From a candidate division BRC1 bacterium ADurb.Bin183 (GTDB lineage Bacteria; Sumerlaeota; Sumerlaeia; MWCT01): 64,000 bases of DNA. The stretch lies in assembly GCA_002070185.1 (NCBI GenBank), contig MWCT01000001.1:495081-559080 (forward strand), read 5' to 3'. Made by a program: the position numbers and the translations under genes. Positions 1 to 9,156 of this stretch are shown here, piece by piece. Position 1 is the stretch's first letter; each line of letters starts with the position of its first letter. Under the pieces are notes generated by a model. The model was given only the letters and a program-made list of their open reading frames with translations, did no database searches and was not told where the DNA came from.

Positions 1-1614
1 GCGGATATTTCCAGGCCAGTAATATTCTTTGAGAATCGCCATATCCTCTTCTGATAGACGGCGGATTTTTTGCAGGCTGCGGCGGTTGTATTTGTTCAGA
101 AAAAAGTTTACAAGCAGAGGGATGTCCTCCGGACGTTCCCGCAGAGGCGGAATGATAATCGGCAGAACGTTCAGCCGGTAGTATAGGTCTTGGCGGAAGG
201 TTGATTCGGACAGCATTTTTTTTAGGTCGCGGTTTGTGGCGGCGATGATGCGCACATCCACTTTGATGGTTTCCGTGCCGCCCACGCGGGTGAACTCTTT
301 TTCTTGAAGAACGCGCAGGAGTTTGACCTGCAGCTGCGGGGAGAGATCTCCGATTTCGTCAAGGAAGATAGTCCCGCCGGTCGCCAATTCAAACCTCCCC
401 AATTTTTGCATGTGCGCCCCCGTGAAAGCCCCTTTTTCGTGCCCGAAGAGGTCGCTTTCGAGCAGCGTTTCAGGGATAGCCGCGCAGTTCACAATGATAA
501 AAGGTTTGTCGCGCCGGGGCGAATTGAAATATATCGCCTTCGCAAGGAGCTCCTTGCCGGTTCCGTTTTCTCCCATGATTAAAACGGTGGAATCGGCGGA
601 CGCCGCCAGACGAGCATAGCGCATCACGCGAAGCATCCCTTGGCTCTTTCCAATAATGCGGATGCTTGTGTCTTCGAGTTCTGAAGGCATTGATTCAACG
701 CTGTCCCCGTTTGTTAATCCAAAAATGGGCGACGCCCCTTCTGTGATATTCACAATTTTTACGCGGCTTTTCTGGCGTTGGTCTCCGTCAAGAATGCCCT
801 CTTTTTCGTAAATGTCGTGAAGGCTGTGGATGGCGCGCGGGTTGGCGGGTTCGCGCTGCAAGACCCAGTAATATTCGCCGATGGCTTCATCTGTCTGATC
901 GTTGCCGTAATAGGCGCGTCCAAGATTTAGATGAATGTCCACAAGCTCGTCGCCGGCGGGCAGTCGGTTTAAAAGCTCCTGATAGGAGTCAATCGCCATC
1001 GAATAACGTTTGAGTTGCAGATAAAGATCCGCCATGTTGTGAAGGGCGGTAACTTTTTCATCGTTGAATGTGAACGATTGCTTGAAATGATGCAGGGCTT
1101 CATCATACTCGCCCCGCTCTTTGTTGATGAGTCCAAGATAAAGGTGGCATTCAGCGAGAAAATAATCCGCATCGGGGAAAATCAGCCCCAGATAATATTG
1201 CCCCGGTTTGAAAGCGGGCTGGCTATCCACAATATCGCGCAGGAGCAGCCGCGCCTCATCCAGACGTCTCTCATTGAGCAAGAGTATGGCGCGGTTGTAT
1301 TTGATGTCTATGAAATTGCCGCCGAGCAATTCGGCTTTGTCGTAGCATTCCACCGCATTGGCAAGGTCGCCGCTGTGCAGATAGGCGTGCCCGCAATCTT
1401 TCAAAAGTTCCGGATTGGTTGGGTCTGTCAGGCAGGCGACTTTCAATTTACGCAGCGCCTGATCATAGCGTTCTTCGCTGAAATAGCGGATGCCGTCCAC
1501 ACGGCTCTGGTGGATTTCAATAATGCTGGCTCCGCAATAAGGGCAGAAATTGACAGCGCCTGTAATTTCTTTTTTGCATTCAGGGCAAAGCATAATTCTG
1601 CATTGACCTTTCAT
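1..1614 (-). CDS. Sigma-54-dependent transcriptional activator with zinc ribbon and TPR sensor region (partial)
   Basis: A bacterial enhancer-binding protein that would open sigma-54 promoters using an AAA+ ATPase. The 538 visible residues start with a zinc ribbon (Cys10/Cys13 and Cys24/Cys27), then TPR-like helical repeats from about 40 to 265, then the AAA+ domain. Walker A (GENGTGKE) lies near residue 346, the sigma-54 contact loop GAFTGA near 397, and the WPGNIR motif at the window edge. The end of the ATPase and any Fis-type DNA-binding helix lie outside the window. There is no REC domain, so the input probably comes through the ribbon/TPR part. The ATG at 1614 follows an in-frame stop and an AAAGGT. 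An ATG at 1593 is an alternative start. Family assignment is firm; the target genes are unknown. Confidence 0.93.
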   Translation of the reverse strand, partial: MKGQCRIMLCPECKKEITGAVNFCPYCGASIIEIHQSRVDGIRYFSEERYDQALRKLKVACLTDPTNPELLKDCGHAYLHSGDLANAVECYDKAELLGGNFIDIKYNRAILLLNERRLDEARLLLRDIVDSQPAFKPGQYYLGLIFPDADYFLAECHLYLGLINKERGEYDEALHHFKQSFTFNDEKVTALHNMADLYLQLKRYSMAIDSYQELLNRLPAGDELVDIHLNLGRAYYGNDQTDEAIGEYYWVLQREPANPRAIHSLHDIYEKEGILDGDQRQKSRVKIVNITEGASPIFGLTNGDSVESMPSELEDTSIRIIGKSQGMLRVMRYARLAASADSTVLIMGENGTGKELLAKAIYFNSPRRDKPFIIVNCAAIPETLLESDLFGHEKGAFTGAHMQKLGRFELATGGTIFLDEIGDLSPQLQVKLLRVLQEKEFTRVGGTETIKVDVRIIAATNRDLKKMLSESTFRQDLYYRLNVLPIIIPPLRERPEDIPLLVNFFLNKYNRRSLQKIRRLSEEDMAILKEYYWPGNIR

Positions 1615-1685
1615 GTTGACCTTTCATAACTCATGAAGATAGTGATTGGCTTGAGTGCAACGCAATGTTTTTTTGAGTAAAGATT

Positions 1686-2435
1686 ATGCAAATCTGCCGA
1701 ATGATTGTAAAGGGCGCCGTTCTTGGCGAAGGGGCGCTCTTGATTCTGACGCCGGAAGCCTCCCATCATGTGGCGCATGTCCTGCGGCTGAAGGCAGGCG
1801 CGCGGCTTATTATCTGCAACGGAATGGGTCGCGAGGCGGCGGGCAGAATCGAGTCTATAAAGGAGGGGCGTGTGGCGGTTCGTCTTGAAAAAGCCGCTGC
1901 GGAATCATTGATACGCGAGACCCGGCTTCCCCTATTGTTGGCGTGCCCGCTTCTAAAAGCAGATAAATTAGAAATCGTTTTTCGCATGGCAACAGAAATC
2001 GGCGTCAACGGTTTTTACATTTATCGCTCCGTCCGATGCGTTTCACATCCATCGGAGAGTTCGATGAGAAATAGACTCGAAAGATGGCAGCGCATCATAG
2101 AGGATGCCGTTCGCCTTTCGCGCCGAACTTTGATGCCGGCTCTTCAAGGCGTGTTTACCTTTGAACAACTCCTTTCTGAAATACCCGCAGATGCCGAAAT
2201 TTACATGCCGTATGAAGGCGAAGATCTCCCCCTTTTGTCAAAAATAATGAGACCATCGAAAAGCGGGATAATATTTCTAATAACCGGTCCGGAGGGAGGA
2301 TTTGAACCGGGCGAGGTTGAAATGGCAAAGAAACGGCGCGCGCAAGTTTGCTCTCTTGGCAAAAGGATTTTACGAGCCGAGACCGCGCCCATTGCCGCCA
2401 TAAGCGCCATTCTAACCCTGCTCGGCGAAATGTGA
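1686..2435 (+). CDS. rsmE: 16S rRNA (uracil-1498-N3)-methyltransferase RsmE
   Basis: Methylates N3 of U1498 in 16S rRNA with S-adenosylmethionine; a cytosolic SPOUT (alpha/beta-knot) enzyme. The 249 residues match the family length. The N-terminal PUA-like part contains the EASHHVAHVLRL block, and the knot holds GPEGGF at 201-206 and LGKRILRAETA at 224-234, both hallmark RsmE motifs that form the SAM pocket. It is divergent from the sigma-54 regulator and convergent with lemA. The start at 1686 has only a weak Shine-Dalgarno; an ATG five codons later is also possible. Assignment is secure because of the diagnostic knot motif. Confidence 0.95.
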   Translation: MQICRMIVKGAVLGEGALLILTPEASHHVAHVLRLKAGARLIICNGMGREAAGRIESIKEGRVAVRLEKAAAESLIRETRLPLLLACPLLKADKLEIVFRMATEIGVNGFYIYRSVRCVSHPSESSMRNRLERWQRIIEDAVRLSRRTLMPALQGVFTFEQLLSEIPADAEIYMPYEGEDLPLLSKIMRPSKSGIIFLITGPEGGFEPGEVEMAKKRRAQVCSLGKRILRAETAPIAAISAILTLLGEM

Positions 2436-2462
2436 AATTAAAAAAGGCGGCGTAAACAGATA

Positions 2463-3035
2463 TTATATCTGCACCTTTGGCGCAATTCGCTCAAAGGGGC
2501 TTTCAATCTCAAAATATTCCTGCTTTTGAAAATTGAACATGCTTGCCACTAAATTGGAGGGGATGACCTCGATGCGCGTATTCAGGTCGCGCACATTTGC
2601 GTTGTAAAACCGGCGCGCCGCCTGAATGCGGTCTTCTGTGTTCGCCAGCTCTTGCTGCAATTTCAAAAAATTCTGGCTCGCCTTCAAATCGGGATAATTT
2701 TCCACAACCGCAAAAAGCGATTTTAACGTGCCCACAAAGGCGTTTTCATCCCGCGCCTGCTCTGCGGGCGTGCCGTTCGAGGCAATGGCGCGGTTGCGCG
2801 CCTCAACAACATGCTGCAAAGTTTCGCGCTCATGAGCGGCATAGCCCTTCACCGTTTCCACAAGATTCGGGATCAAATCATACCGCCGCTTGAGCTCCGT
2901 ATCAATCCCCGACCATGATTCTTTGCAGAAGTTGCGGAGCCTGACGAGGATGTTGTATGTGGCGATGAACCAGATAACCGGCAGCAGGATAATAATCGCG
3001 GCAATAATCAGCGGCATATAATTCGTTTCTTCCAT
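2463..3035 (-). CDS. lemA: LemA family membrane protein
   Basis: LemA proteins have one N-terminal membrane helix and a helical-bundle domain; their biochemical role is poorly defined. Here residues 8-28 form the membrane segment, followed by the conserved WSGIDTELKRRYDLIPNLVETV block and the YPDLKASQNF and TEDRIQAARRFYNANV stretches typical of the family. Length (190 aa) is normal. An AAGGAGG ten bases upstream supports the ATG at 3035. It is the last gene of the minus-strand run, 33 bp after a small membrane protein, and converges with rsmE. Confidence 0.93.
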   Translation of the reverse strand: MEETNYMPLIIAAIIILLPVIWFIATYNILVRLRNFCKESWSGIDTELKRRYDLIPNLVETVKGYAAHERETLQHVVEARNRAIASNGTPAEQARDENAFVGTLKSLFAVVENYPDLKASQNFLKLQQELANTEDRIQAARRFYNANVRDLNTRIEVIPSNLVASMFNFQKQEYFEIESPFERIAPKVQI

Positions 3036-3068
3036 ATTGATGCGCCTCCTTCAAATTTCGACCAATAA

Positions 3069-3752
3069 TCAAACCCTTTCCTTTAATTGTTTGATAACAT
3101 ACTCAGGCAGACGTTCAAGAATGCCGCGAACCGTTTCCGCCGCCGCTTCATAATCGGCAACTTTAAAAAGGGATGTGCGCCACGCGGCAACGGTCAGCGG
3201 ATTGAACTGGATTGTGTATCGCGGCTGGGCGAGCAGGAATTCCATCGTACGGGTGTGAATCACGTCATACGCCCATTTTCTATCGTCCGCCTTGACAAAA
3301 AATTTGCGGCTGAATTCCGCCGACTCAAAATCAATATCATCCATGCCGAAAAACTCGGCAATCTTGTCCAAGAATCCCTCCGGTCTGATGAATAAAGGCT
3401 TCAGCGGCACGCTCGATTCAAGAACGACCATTGATAAATGATGATGATGCGTCTGGCGGCGACCTTTTGAATCGCGCGAATATGTCTCGTAATGATAATC
3501 AAAGGCAACCATCTCCCGCTCCGCATAGCGACCTTGTATGACGTTATAGGCGTATCGGTTTTCCCCCTGCCTCAAGACTTTGAGCTCAGGAAAGCGCCCG
3601 TCCATGCTGTAACTGTGCCCGGGAAAATAGTTCAACCCTTTGGATTGCGCCCAAGCAAAGAGTTCCTTTTGCCGTTTTTGCTGCTGATACCAGCTATAAA
3701 TAGAGATTCCGATGATAGCTGCAATTATTAAAAATGTAATTAAATGCGACAT
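3069..3752 (-). CDS. Membrane-anchored protein of unknown function upstream of lemA
   Basis: A 227-residue protein with an N-terminal membrane helix (about residues 5-22), then a basic stretch and a soluble domain. The domain contains a His-rich segment (a TH-HHH-like run near residue 100) and FFVKADDRKWAYDVIHTRTMEFLL, which resembles uncharacterised DUF3137-like proteins often found beside LemA. I do not recognise a catalytic site. It sits between the heparinase-like gene (24 bp) and lemA (33 bp) on the same strand, so it is probably co-transcribed. An AGGATA motif precedes the ATG. Function is unknown; pairing with LemA suggests a membrane-associated role, which is inference. Confidence 0.75.
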   Translation of the reverse strand: MSHLITFLIIAAIIGISIYSWYQQQKRQKELFAWAQSKGLNYFPGHSYSMDGRFPELKVLRQGENRYAYNVIQGRYAEREMVAFDYHYETYSRDSKGRRQTHHHHLSMVVLESSVPLKPLFIRPEGFLDKIAEFFGMDDIDFESAEFSRKFFVKADDRKWAYDVIHTRTMEFLLAQPRYTIQFNPLTVAAWRTSLFKVADYEAAAETVRGILERLPEYVIKQLKERV

Positions 3753-3776
3753 TTTGTTATATCCTAAATCCTCATC

Positions 3777-5957
3777 TTATTTTCCTATAAGGGTGTCAAG
3801 CGCAAGGATGAGCGCGGGCGACCACTCCCTTACCGCCTCCTTTGTTTTAATCTCAAGGTGATATTGCTTAGGCAGGGGAGGATTCGGGTCAACAGGGAAA
3901 TTATCGCTCAGCGCGGCTTCCACTGCAGCGGACGTTTCAAAGCGACCGCTCAGCTGGTATTGATTTCCCCGAATGATTATCGCCCCGCTTGCCGCATCGT
4001 AATTAATCGGGAAATCGCTGTGGAGAAGCCAAGAGATGCGGGATGGCTTCGTTGCTATAATCTCGTCGCGGATTATAAAATCGCGCTCATTATCATATTT
4101 GATGGCGCGCAAAAATTTTTGAACGCGTCCGTCGTATATGGCGGGATTTGAGGCATCGCCCTGCACTGTCAGCGATTTCCCATGAAGCGTGAATTCTTTG
4201 ATTTCTCCATCCGTTCCCGTCTTGAAAATCTGCTGACCTTCGCCGTCAATTAAAATGGCATTATGCGCAAGGGTTTGAATTGTGAACGCCTTGTGATGCG
4301 GGCTGCCGTGCCAGTCGTAATAACCGGCGTCCCAGATGAGGCGGTCATTTCCCGCGGTAATAATAAAATGATTCTGGTCGCCGTGGGAATGCGCGCCAGT
4401 GCCGAAGACCTTTCCGCAACGCATTGCGAAAAGAACCCGCTTATCCGCCTCAAAGATGTTGTTGTTGCTCACAACCCATCCGATATCTTTGTAATGAAAA
4501 GCAAAGGGGGCGTTTGTCTCGCGAATCATAACCGCCGGCTCGGGTGAATCCCAGAGGAGCGCATCGGCAAGGAAACCTTTTTTAATCTCGTTTGGAATCG
4601 CGTTCACATAACGCCATGCGAGTGTGTCGTGATAAACGGACGCCATGCGCATCATGACCAGTTTATCAAACGCGTCGGGTGCATGATTTTTGCTGTCGCC
4701 AAAGGGGACATACCCTCCCTGCGGCGGATGCGTGTAAATCTTAAAAAACGCTGTGGATTTCATCCATGGGTGGCGATATAAATCCACACCGGTCGCCGCT
4801 TTAAGCGCGTCATTAAATTGAAAAACAAAATAAAGCGTGTAAGACCAATAATCAATTCCCTCGTGCCATTCGCCATAAGAGCCGCCCCGCGGAAAATAAA
4901 CGCCATAAAAAAGTTGAGCGGCAAAAGAGAGCAACTCTTCCGCCTTTGGGTCTTCGCCCATGAGCGCCATGGCGCCGATGCCCATGCCCGCGGTGCAGAA
5001 CCAGGGATGGTTGTTATCAGGATCATTCATCAAACCGGCGGCGACCGTCTTTTTAAGAAAGGGATTTTGGAATTTATAAAAATCCTCTGCGCGAAGTTTG
5101 ATGCACCGAAGAATTTTTGCCTTCTCCGCGGGCGTCCATTCGTTTTGCAAAAGATTATAGGCGATTGAAAGCGAGAAAATCAGCGCTTGCGCCGAGTGGT
5201 CGTTGTCCCACAAACCGGAGCCGCCGACAGGATCCCACTCAGCCGTCTCAAGGCAGATTTTTTTCACATTCGCAAGCAGTGCGCGGTCGCCGGTCATCCG
5301 CCAAGAAAGGCTCGCCGGAACAACATAACCGCGCACGGCGAATGCGGCGTCGTTTTTCTGCTTCCATTGCTCAAGGTTCCACGTGTTGTCTTTGTAACGC
5401 GGCGGTTCCTTTAACGTTAAAAGAGCGGTGGTTAGCGGCTCGCTGGCATAAGATATCAACCGCTCCTTATAGGGCGACGCCCATCCGTCTATAGCCTCGA
5501 GTTTTTTCAACTCCGCTTCGGATGGATAAAAAAGCGCGCCTTTAGTAAATTTCAGCGTGTTCAAATCCAGATTAAGCCCCAAACCTGTTTTGCCCATGAA
5601 GAATTTCTTTTGGGATAAACCGAGAGTTTTATTGTCTTTATCCAATGCGATTATTTCAAGAGTCCATGTCGCGCCGGAATCAAGGTCGTTCACCGGTGTA
5701 TAAAAATTGCGGGTTGTGTTCCACGTAAAACTTTTCCCGCCGCCGCTAAGGCGGACGTCATAACGCGCGGCATCGGGTTGCGCCTGCCAATGCAAAAAGG
5801 GCGGATTGCTCAGCGCGGGATTATCGGGATAAATTATCGTCAACGGCGCTTTATCAAACGAAGCCCATGGATTATCCGATGGCGCGGCATAGACAAATCC
5901 GCGCAACATCAACAGAAAAAATATAATGAGATAAAATGTTTTTGTCATCTTTGTCAT
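3777..5957 (-). CDS. Secreted heparinase II/III-like polysaccharide lyase (DUF4962-type N-terminus)
   Basis: Probably an exported lyase acting on uronic-acid-containing polysaccharide. The 726 residues begin with a signal peptide ending near APS, then a beta-sandwich-like region, an all-alpha toroid region (about 150-450, with the WDNDHSAQ, MNDPDNNHPWF and GGSYGEWHEGIDYW stretches typical of DUF4962/heparinase II-III proteins) and a C-terminal beta-sheet domain containing GTGAHSHGDQNHF, which supplies candidate His/Asp catalytic or metal residues. The ATG overlaps the stop of the upstream dehydrogenase by 4 bp (ATGA), indicating translational coupling. A second Met three codons in is possible. 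Substrate cannot be read from the sequence; heparan, alginate or other uronans are options. Confidence 0.85.
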   Translation of the reverse strand: MTKMTKTFYLIIFFLLMLRGFVYAAPSDNPWASFDKAPLTIIYPDNPALSNPPFLHWQAQPDAARYDVRLSGGGKSFTWNTTRNFYTPVNDLDSGATWTLEIIALDKDNKTLGLSQKKFFMGKTGLGLNLDLNTLKFTKGALFYPSEAELKKLEAIDGWASPYKERLISYASEPLTTALLTLKEPPRYKDNTWNLEQWKQKNDAAFAVRGYVVPASLSWRMTGDRALLANVKKICLETAEWDPVGGSGLWDNDHSAQALIFSLSIAYNLLQNEWTPAEKAKILRCIKLRAEDFYKFQNPFLKKTVAAGLMNDPDNNHPWFCTAGMGIGAMALMGEDPKAEELLSFAAQLFYGVYFPRGGSYGEWHEGIDYWSYTLYFVFQFNDALKAATGVDLYRHPWMKSTAFFKIYTHPPQGGYVPFGDSKNHAPDAFDKLVMMRMASVYHDTLAWRYVNAIPNEIKKGFLADALLWDSPEPAVMIRETNAPFAFHYKDIGWVVSNNNIFEADKRVLFAMRCGKVFGTGAHSHGDQNHFIITAGNDRLIWDAGYYDWHGSPHHKAFTIQTLAHNAILIDGEGQQIFKTGTDGEIKEFTLHGKSLTVQGDASNPAIYDGRVQKFLRAIKYDNERDFIIRDEIIATKPSRISWLLHSDFPINYDAASGAIIIRGNQYQLSGRFETSAAVEAALSDNFPVDPNPPLPKQYHLEIKTKEAVREWSPALILALDTLIGK

Positions 5958-6991
5958 CTATGGCTCCAATCCAGAATATAACCCATTTCGGGTTTGCCTT
6001 TTAAAATATCATCATAAGCCGTTTGGAATTTTCCAATGGGGTAGATGTGGGAAAGCAGCGGCTCCACTTGCAATTTCCCTGCGCCGATTAAACGCAGCGA
6101 TTCCGCCGCATTGCGCCCCTCCGTCCAGCGAATATATTGCATCGGATAATCGCGCCCATCTTTTTCATAGGAAAGGTCGTAGCGCCCCGGACCCGCCGCG
6201 CGCGAGATAGTAACCTCCGCCTCCTTCATGAAAAAATCTTCCCGCGGGATTTGGATATCCAGAGTTCCCACAATCACGATGCGTCCGCCCGGGCGCACCA
6301 ACTTGACAGCCTGCGCCATCGGTCTTGCGGAAGAAGCGCCCATGCAGAGCAAAACCGCATCCGCGCCAATCGCCGCATCAAAACGATTCAGAGCCTTTTC
6401 AGCATCATCGGGCGAAGAGCAAACAAAATCGCCTTCCGCCGGCGCGCATTTTTTGAACGTTTCCAGACGCGACCGTTCATAATCGCAAAGAACAACGCGG
6501 CACCCCGATAGCATCGCCAGCTGTGCGCAGAGGTTGCCGATTATGCCCGCTCCCGAAATCAGGCAGATTTCCCCCAGACTTACTTGCCCCTTGCGGAAAC
6601 CGTGCATGGCAATCGCAGCAATACCCATAAACGCGCCCCATTCGCTCGGCACACCTTCCGGCAGGGGATATAACAGTTTCTCCGGCACAACAACATATTC
6701 GCTATGCGTCACATAAGGCGCGCCATAAAACGCAACGCGCGCGCCTTTTTGGGCAGATACCTTCCCCATTGTTTTTTCAACAATCCCCGCGCCAAGATAG
6801 CCCAATCGGATATTATTCTTTTTCAGAAAGGCGGCGCTTTTCCCTTTGCAGGATTGGATGATGCCTTTTTCCGTTCCTGCGCTGATAAGGCTGTGCGTCA
6901 TACGGCATAAGGCGGAGCGGGGGAAGAGTTCCGGCATGGGCGCCTCGCGCATCGCAACGCCGCCCTTGCCATTTGGCGCGATGGTTTTCAT
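5954..6991 (-). CDS. Medium-chain (MDR superfamily) dehydrogenase
   Basis: An NAD(P)-dependent alcohol or polyol dehydrogenase-like protein of 345 residues. The GroES-like N-terminal part has the SLISAGTEKG stretch seen in zinc-poor MDR proteins, and the Rossmann fold has GAGIIG at about 147-152. The usual catalytic-zinc His-Glu pair is not evident, so it may not be a classical zinc alcohol dehydrogenase. The frame is open 18 codons further upstream, but AAGGAGG eight bases before the ATG at 6991 fixes this start. It lies 4 bp after the DapA-like gene and overlaps the heparinase-like gene, so it probably acts in the same sugar or uronate pathway (inference). Confidence 0.85.
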   Translation of the reverse strand: MKTIAPNGKGGVAMREAPMPELFPRSALCRMTHSLISAGTEKGIIQSCKGKSAAFLKKNNIRLGYLGAGIVEKTMGKVSAQKGARVAFYGAPYVTHSEYVVVPEKLLYPLPEGVPSEWGAFMGIAAIAMHGFRKGQVSLGEICLISGAGIIGNLCAQLAMLSGCRVVLCDYERSRLETFKKCAPAEGDFVCSSPDDAEKALNRFDAAIGADAVLLCMGASSARPMAQAVKLVRPGGRIVIVGTLDIQIPREDFFMKEAEVTISRAAGPGRYDLSYEKDGRDYPMQYIRWTEGRNAAESLRLIGAGKLQVEPLLSHIYPIGKFQTAYDDILKGKPEMGYILDWSHR

Positions 6992-6995
6992 GCTT

Positions 6996-8075
6996 TCAAT
7001 CCTCCTTGAGCCATTCATCAAGATGAGAGCGGACAAAGCCGTCATCCGTCAGCCACGGATAATCGCGCGCGACGAGGTCGAGCTCCGCCGCCTGCCCCGC
7101 TGATAAAACCTCGCGCGGATTCAGGCAGCGTGCGGAGCGCAGCAAACCTTGGCGCCGCAACACCTCATTAATACCCGCGATACACCCGGCAAATTGATGG
7201 ACGGCGTCAAAGACCGCCGCGTTCGCATCCGTCAGCGCCGCGCCGCGCGAAATCATCTCAAAGGGAACACTGGAACCCGATTCAATAATGGTGTGAATTT
7301 CATTCAGAAGCGTTACCGCTGTTTTAGTCCAGACGCTCCATTGCCCCAATAGTCCGCCTTTGATGCGAATCGTCTTTGAGCCCTCAGACGTATTGACGCA
7401 AAACGGCGTTAAAAGATCCATGATAATATTGTCATCGTTGCCGGTATAAAGGGCAATCTCTTCCTCGCGTCCCGAATCGGCAAGGGCGCGCACAACATCG
7501 AGCGTTTGATAACGGTTAAAGGGCGCAATCTTGATTCCGACAACGTTTTCGATGGAGCAAAAACGCCGCCAAAATGAGCTCGGAAGAAAGCGTCCGCCCA
7601 CAGCCGGTTGAAGATAAAAACCGACAAGCGGTATGATTTTGCTGATAGCAAAGCAATGGGCGAAAAGCTCTTCCTCCGATGCGTCTTTCAAAGCCCCAAG
7701 ACTCAACAGCCCAGCATCGTAACCGAGCGCGGAGGCAAGACGCGCCTCATCTTCCGCCTGCGCCGTCTTTCCGCAAACACCCGCAATCTTGATGATGGGT
7801 CGGGCGTGCTTTTGCGAAAGGGCATCAATCTCCGCAGCCGCAAGTTCGAGCAACGGTTTGAAAAGACCGATTGCAGGGGCGCGAATTTCAAATTGTGTTG
7901 TATGAACGCCCACGGCGATGCCGCCCGCCCCCGCCTCAGCATAATAACGATATAACGCCCTTTGATGACGCGGAGCGAATCTTCCGTTTTCATCAAGCGA
8001 CAGCGGCGAGGCAGGGATTGCTACGCCTTTTTTGAGAAGAGCCGAAACCTGCGGCGACGGCATGGGCGCGCTCAT
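6996..8075 (-). CDS. Dihydrodipicolinate synthase (DapA/NanA) family aldolase
   Basis: A class I aldolase-like TIM barrel of 359 residues. The Schiff-base lysine is K182 in the VVGIKIAP strand, and Tyr154 in GFYLQP matches the family catalytic tyrosine. The usual GTTGE substrate loop is replaced by VGVHTTQF, so lysine biosynthesis is unlikely; members in catabolic operons cleave or dehydrate keto-deoxy sugar acids. It is longer than DapA (about 290) because of a C-terminal extension of roughly 60 residues. It starts 2 bp after the epimerase gene and ends 4 bp before the dehydrogenase gene, which supports a shared sugar-acid pathway. The exact substrate is unknown. Confidence 0.85.
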   Translation of the reverse strand: MSAPMPSPQVSALLKKGVAIPASPLSLDENGRFAPRHQRALYRYYAEAGAGGIAVGVHTTQFEIRAPAIGLFKPLLELAAAEIDALSQKHARPIIKIAGVCGKTAQAEDEARLASALGYDAGLLSLGALKDASEEELFAHCFAISKIIPLVGFYLQPAVGGRFLPSSFWRRFCSIENVVGIKIAPFNRYQTLDVVRALADSGREEEIALYTGNDDNIIMDLLTPFCVNTSEGSKTIRIKGGLLGQWSVWTKTAVTLLNEIHTIIESGSSVPFEMISRGAALTDANAAVFDAVHQFAGCIAGINEVLRRQGLLRSARCLNPREVLSAGQAAELDLVARDYPWLTDDGFVRSHLDEWLKED

Positions 8076-8077
8076 AA

Positions 8078-9142
8078 TTAACCACCTCCCTTTTTTTTCT
8101 CATCCAAAAACTGACCGTCTGTCACCTCAAAATGAGTCGGCTTATCATAAAGGACACCGCCCCGCTGAATCCAATCAGCCGTCCAACGCATGATGTCAAC
8201 CATGGGAACGCGCGTTGCGCCGAAGAGTTTAATGGAATGCGCGGCGTTGGAAATATATCCTTTTCGTAAATCTGTGCCTTTAAAGCGAACCTTTTTTTCG
8301 AATGCGTCAGAAAAATATAAAGCAAAGCCCTCCAAAGCCAGCGTGTCTGCGCCGGTAACATTCAAATGAAAAGCGGGAACAGATGTGTGTTCAAGACAGA
8401 GGAGGGCGCGGTTCACCGCATCGCCCTGCCAGATGAAATTGAATGCGCCAACAGAGCGCTCCAGAGGCTCTTCCGCCCATATTTTTCGGGCAATATCCGT
8501 CAGCACGCCATAACGCAATTCAACGGCGTAGTTGAGCCTAAAAAGAAGTATGGGAGTGTTGCAGCGTTCCGAATAATATTCAAAAACGCGTTCCCGTCCC
8601 AGACATGAGTTGGCATATTCGCCCACCGGCATGGGAACATCCGTTTCAACGCTCCCTCCTGATTCAGGCGAGACAAGGGCATAAACACATCCAGTTGAAA
8701 AAGCCACAATCCGCGATTTGCAAAACGTTCGGCAGACAATTTCAGGCACAATCACATTAATCATCCAAGTCAATGGCTCGCTGCCCACAGTCCCGAACTT
8801 GCGCCCCGCCATGAAAATGACATTCTCCGCGCGGGGAAGAGCCGCGGCTTGAGCTGGGTCAAGAAGATCGCAGACAATCGTCTCCGCTCCTGCCTTTTTG
8901 ATTTTTTCCTCCGCACCTTTTTCGTGAAAAAGATCAACGGCTATAATGCGTTTTTCGACTCCCGCCTCCTGACACGCCCGCACCGCCGTCGCCGCAAGCG
9001 ACGGACCCATCTTGCCCCCAGCGCCGAGAATTATAATATCGCCCTTCAGCCGTTTCATCATTTCGACCGTTTCCGAGTAAGGCGTTGATAAAAAATCATC
9101 CAGCTGTTCTTCAGTATGAAAATAGTCGGGAAAGTGAAACAT
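8078..9142 (-). CDS. NAD-dependent epimerase/dehydratase (extended SDR)
   Basis: A 354-residue extended short-chain dehydrogenase-like protein. The nucleotide-binding GAGGKMG lies at 40-46 in a Rossmann start, and STGCVY at 149-154 corresponds to the catalytic Ser/Thr strand. The expected YxxxK is Y176-A-N-S-C180, so the catalytic lysine position is a cysteine followed by LGRER. This may indicate altered chemistry or use of the nearby Arg/Lys. The gene is 14 bp downstream of sppA and 2 bp upstream of the DapA-like gene. It probably modifies a nucleotide sugar or a free sugar acid in the catabolic run. Confidence 0.82.
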   Translation of the reverse strand: MFHFPDYFHTEEQLDDFLSTPYSETVEMMKRLKGDIIILGAGGKMGPSLAATAVRACQEAGVEKRIIAVDLFHEKGAEEKIKKAGAETIVCDLLDPAQAAALPRAENVIFMAGRKFGTVGSEPLTWMINVIVPEIVCRTFCKSRIVAFSTGCVYALVSPESGGSVETDVPMPVGEYANSCLGRERVFEYYSERCNTPILLFRLNYAVELRYGVLTDIARKIWAEEPLERSVGAFNFIWQGDAVNRALLCLEHTSVPAFHLNVTGADTLALEGFALYFSDAFEKKVRFKGTDLRKGYISNAAHSIKLFGATRVPMVDIMRWTADWIQRGGVLYDKPTHFEVTDGQFLDEKKKGGG

Positions 9143-9156
9143 TGAGACGCTCCCTT

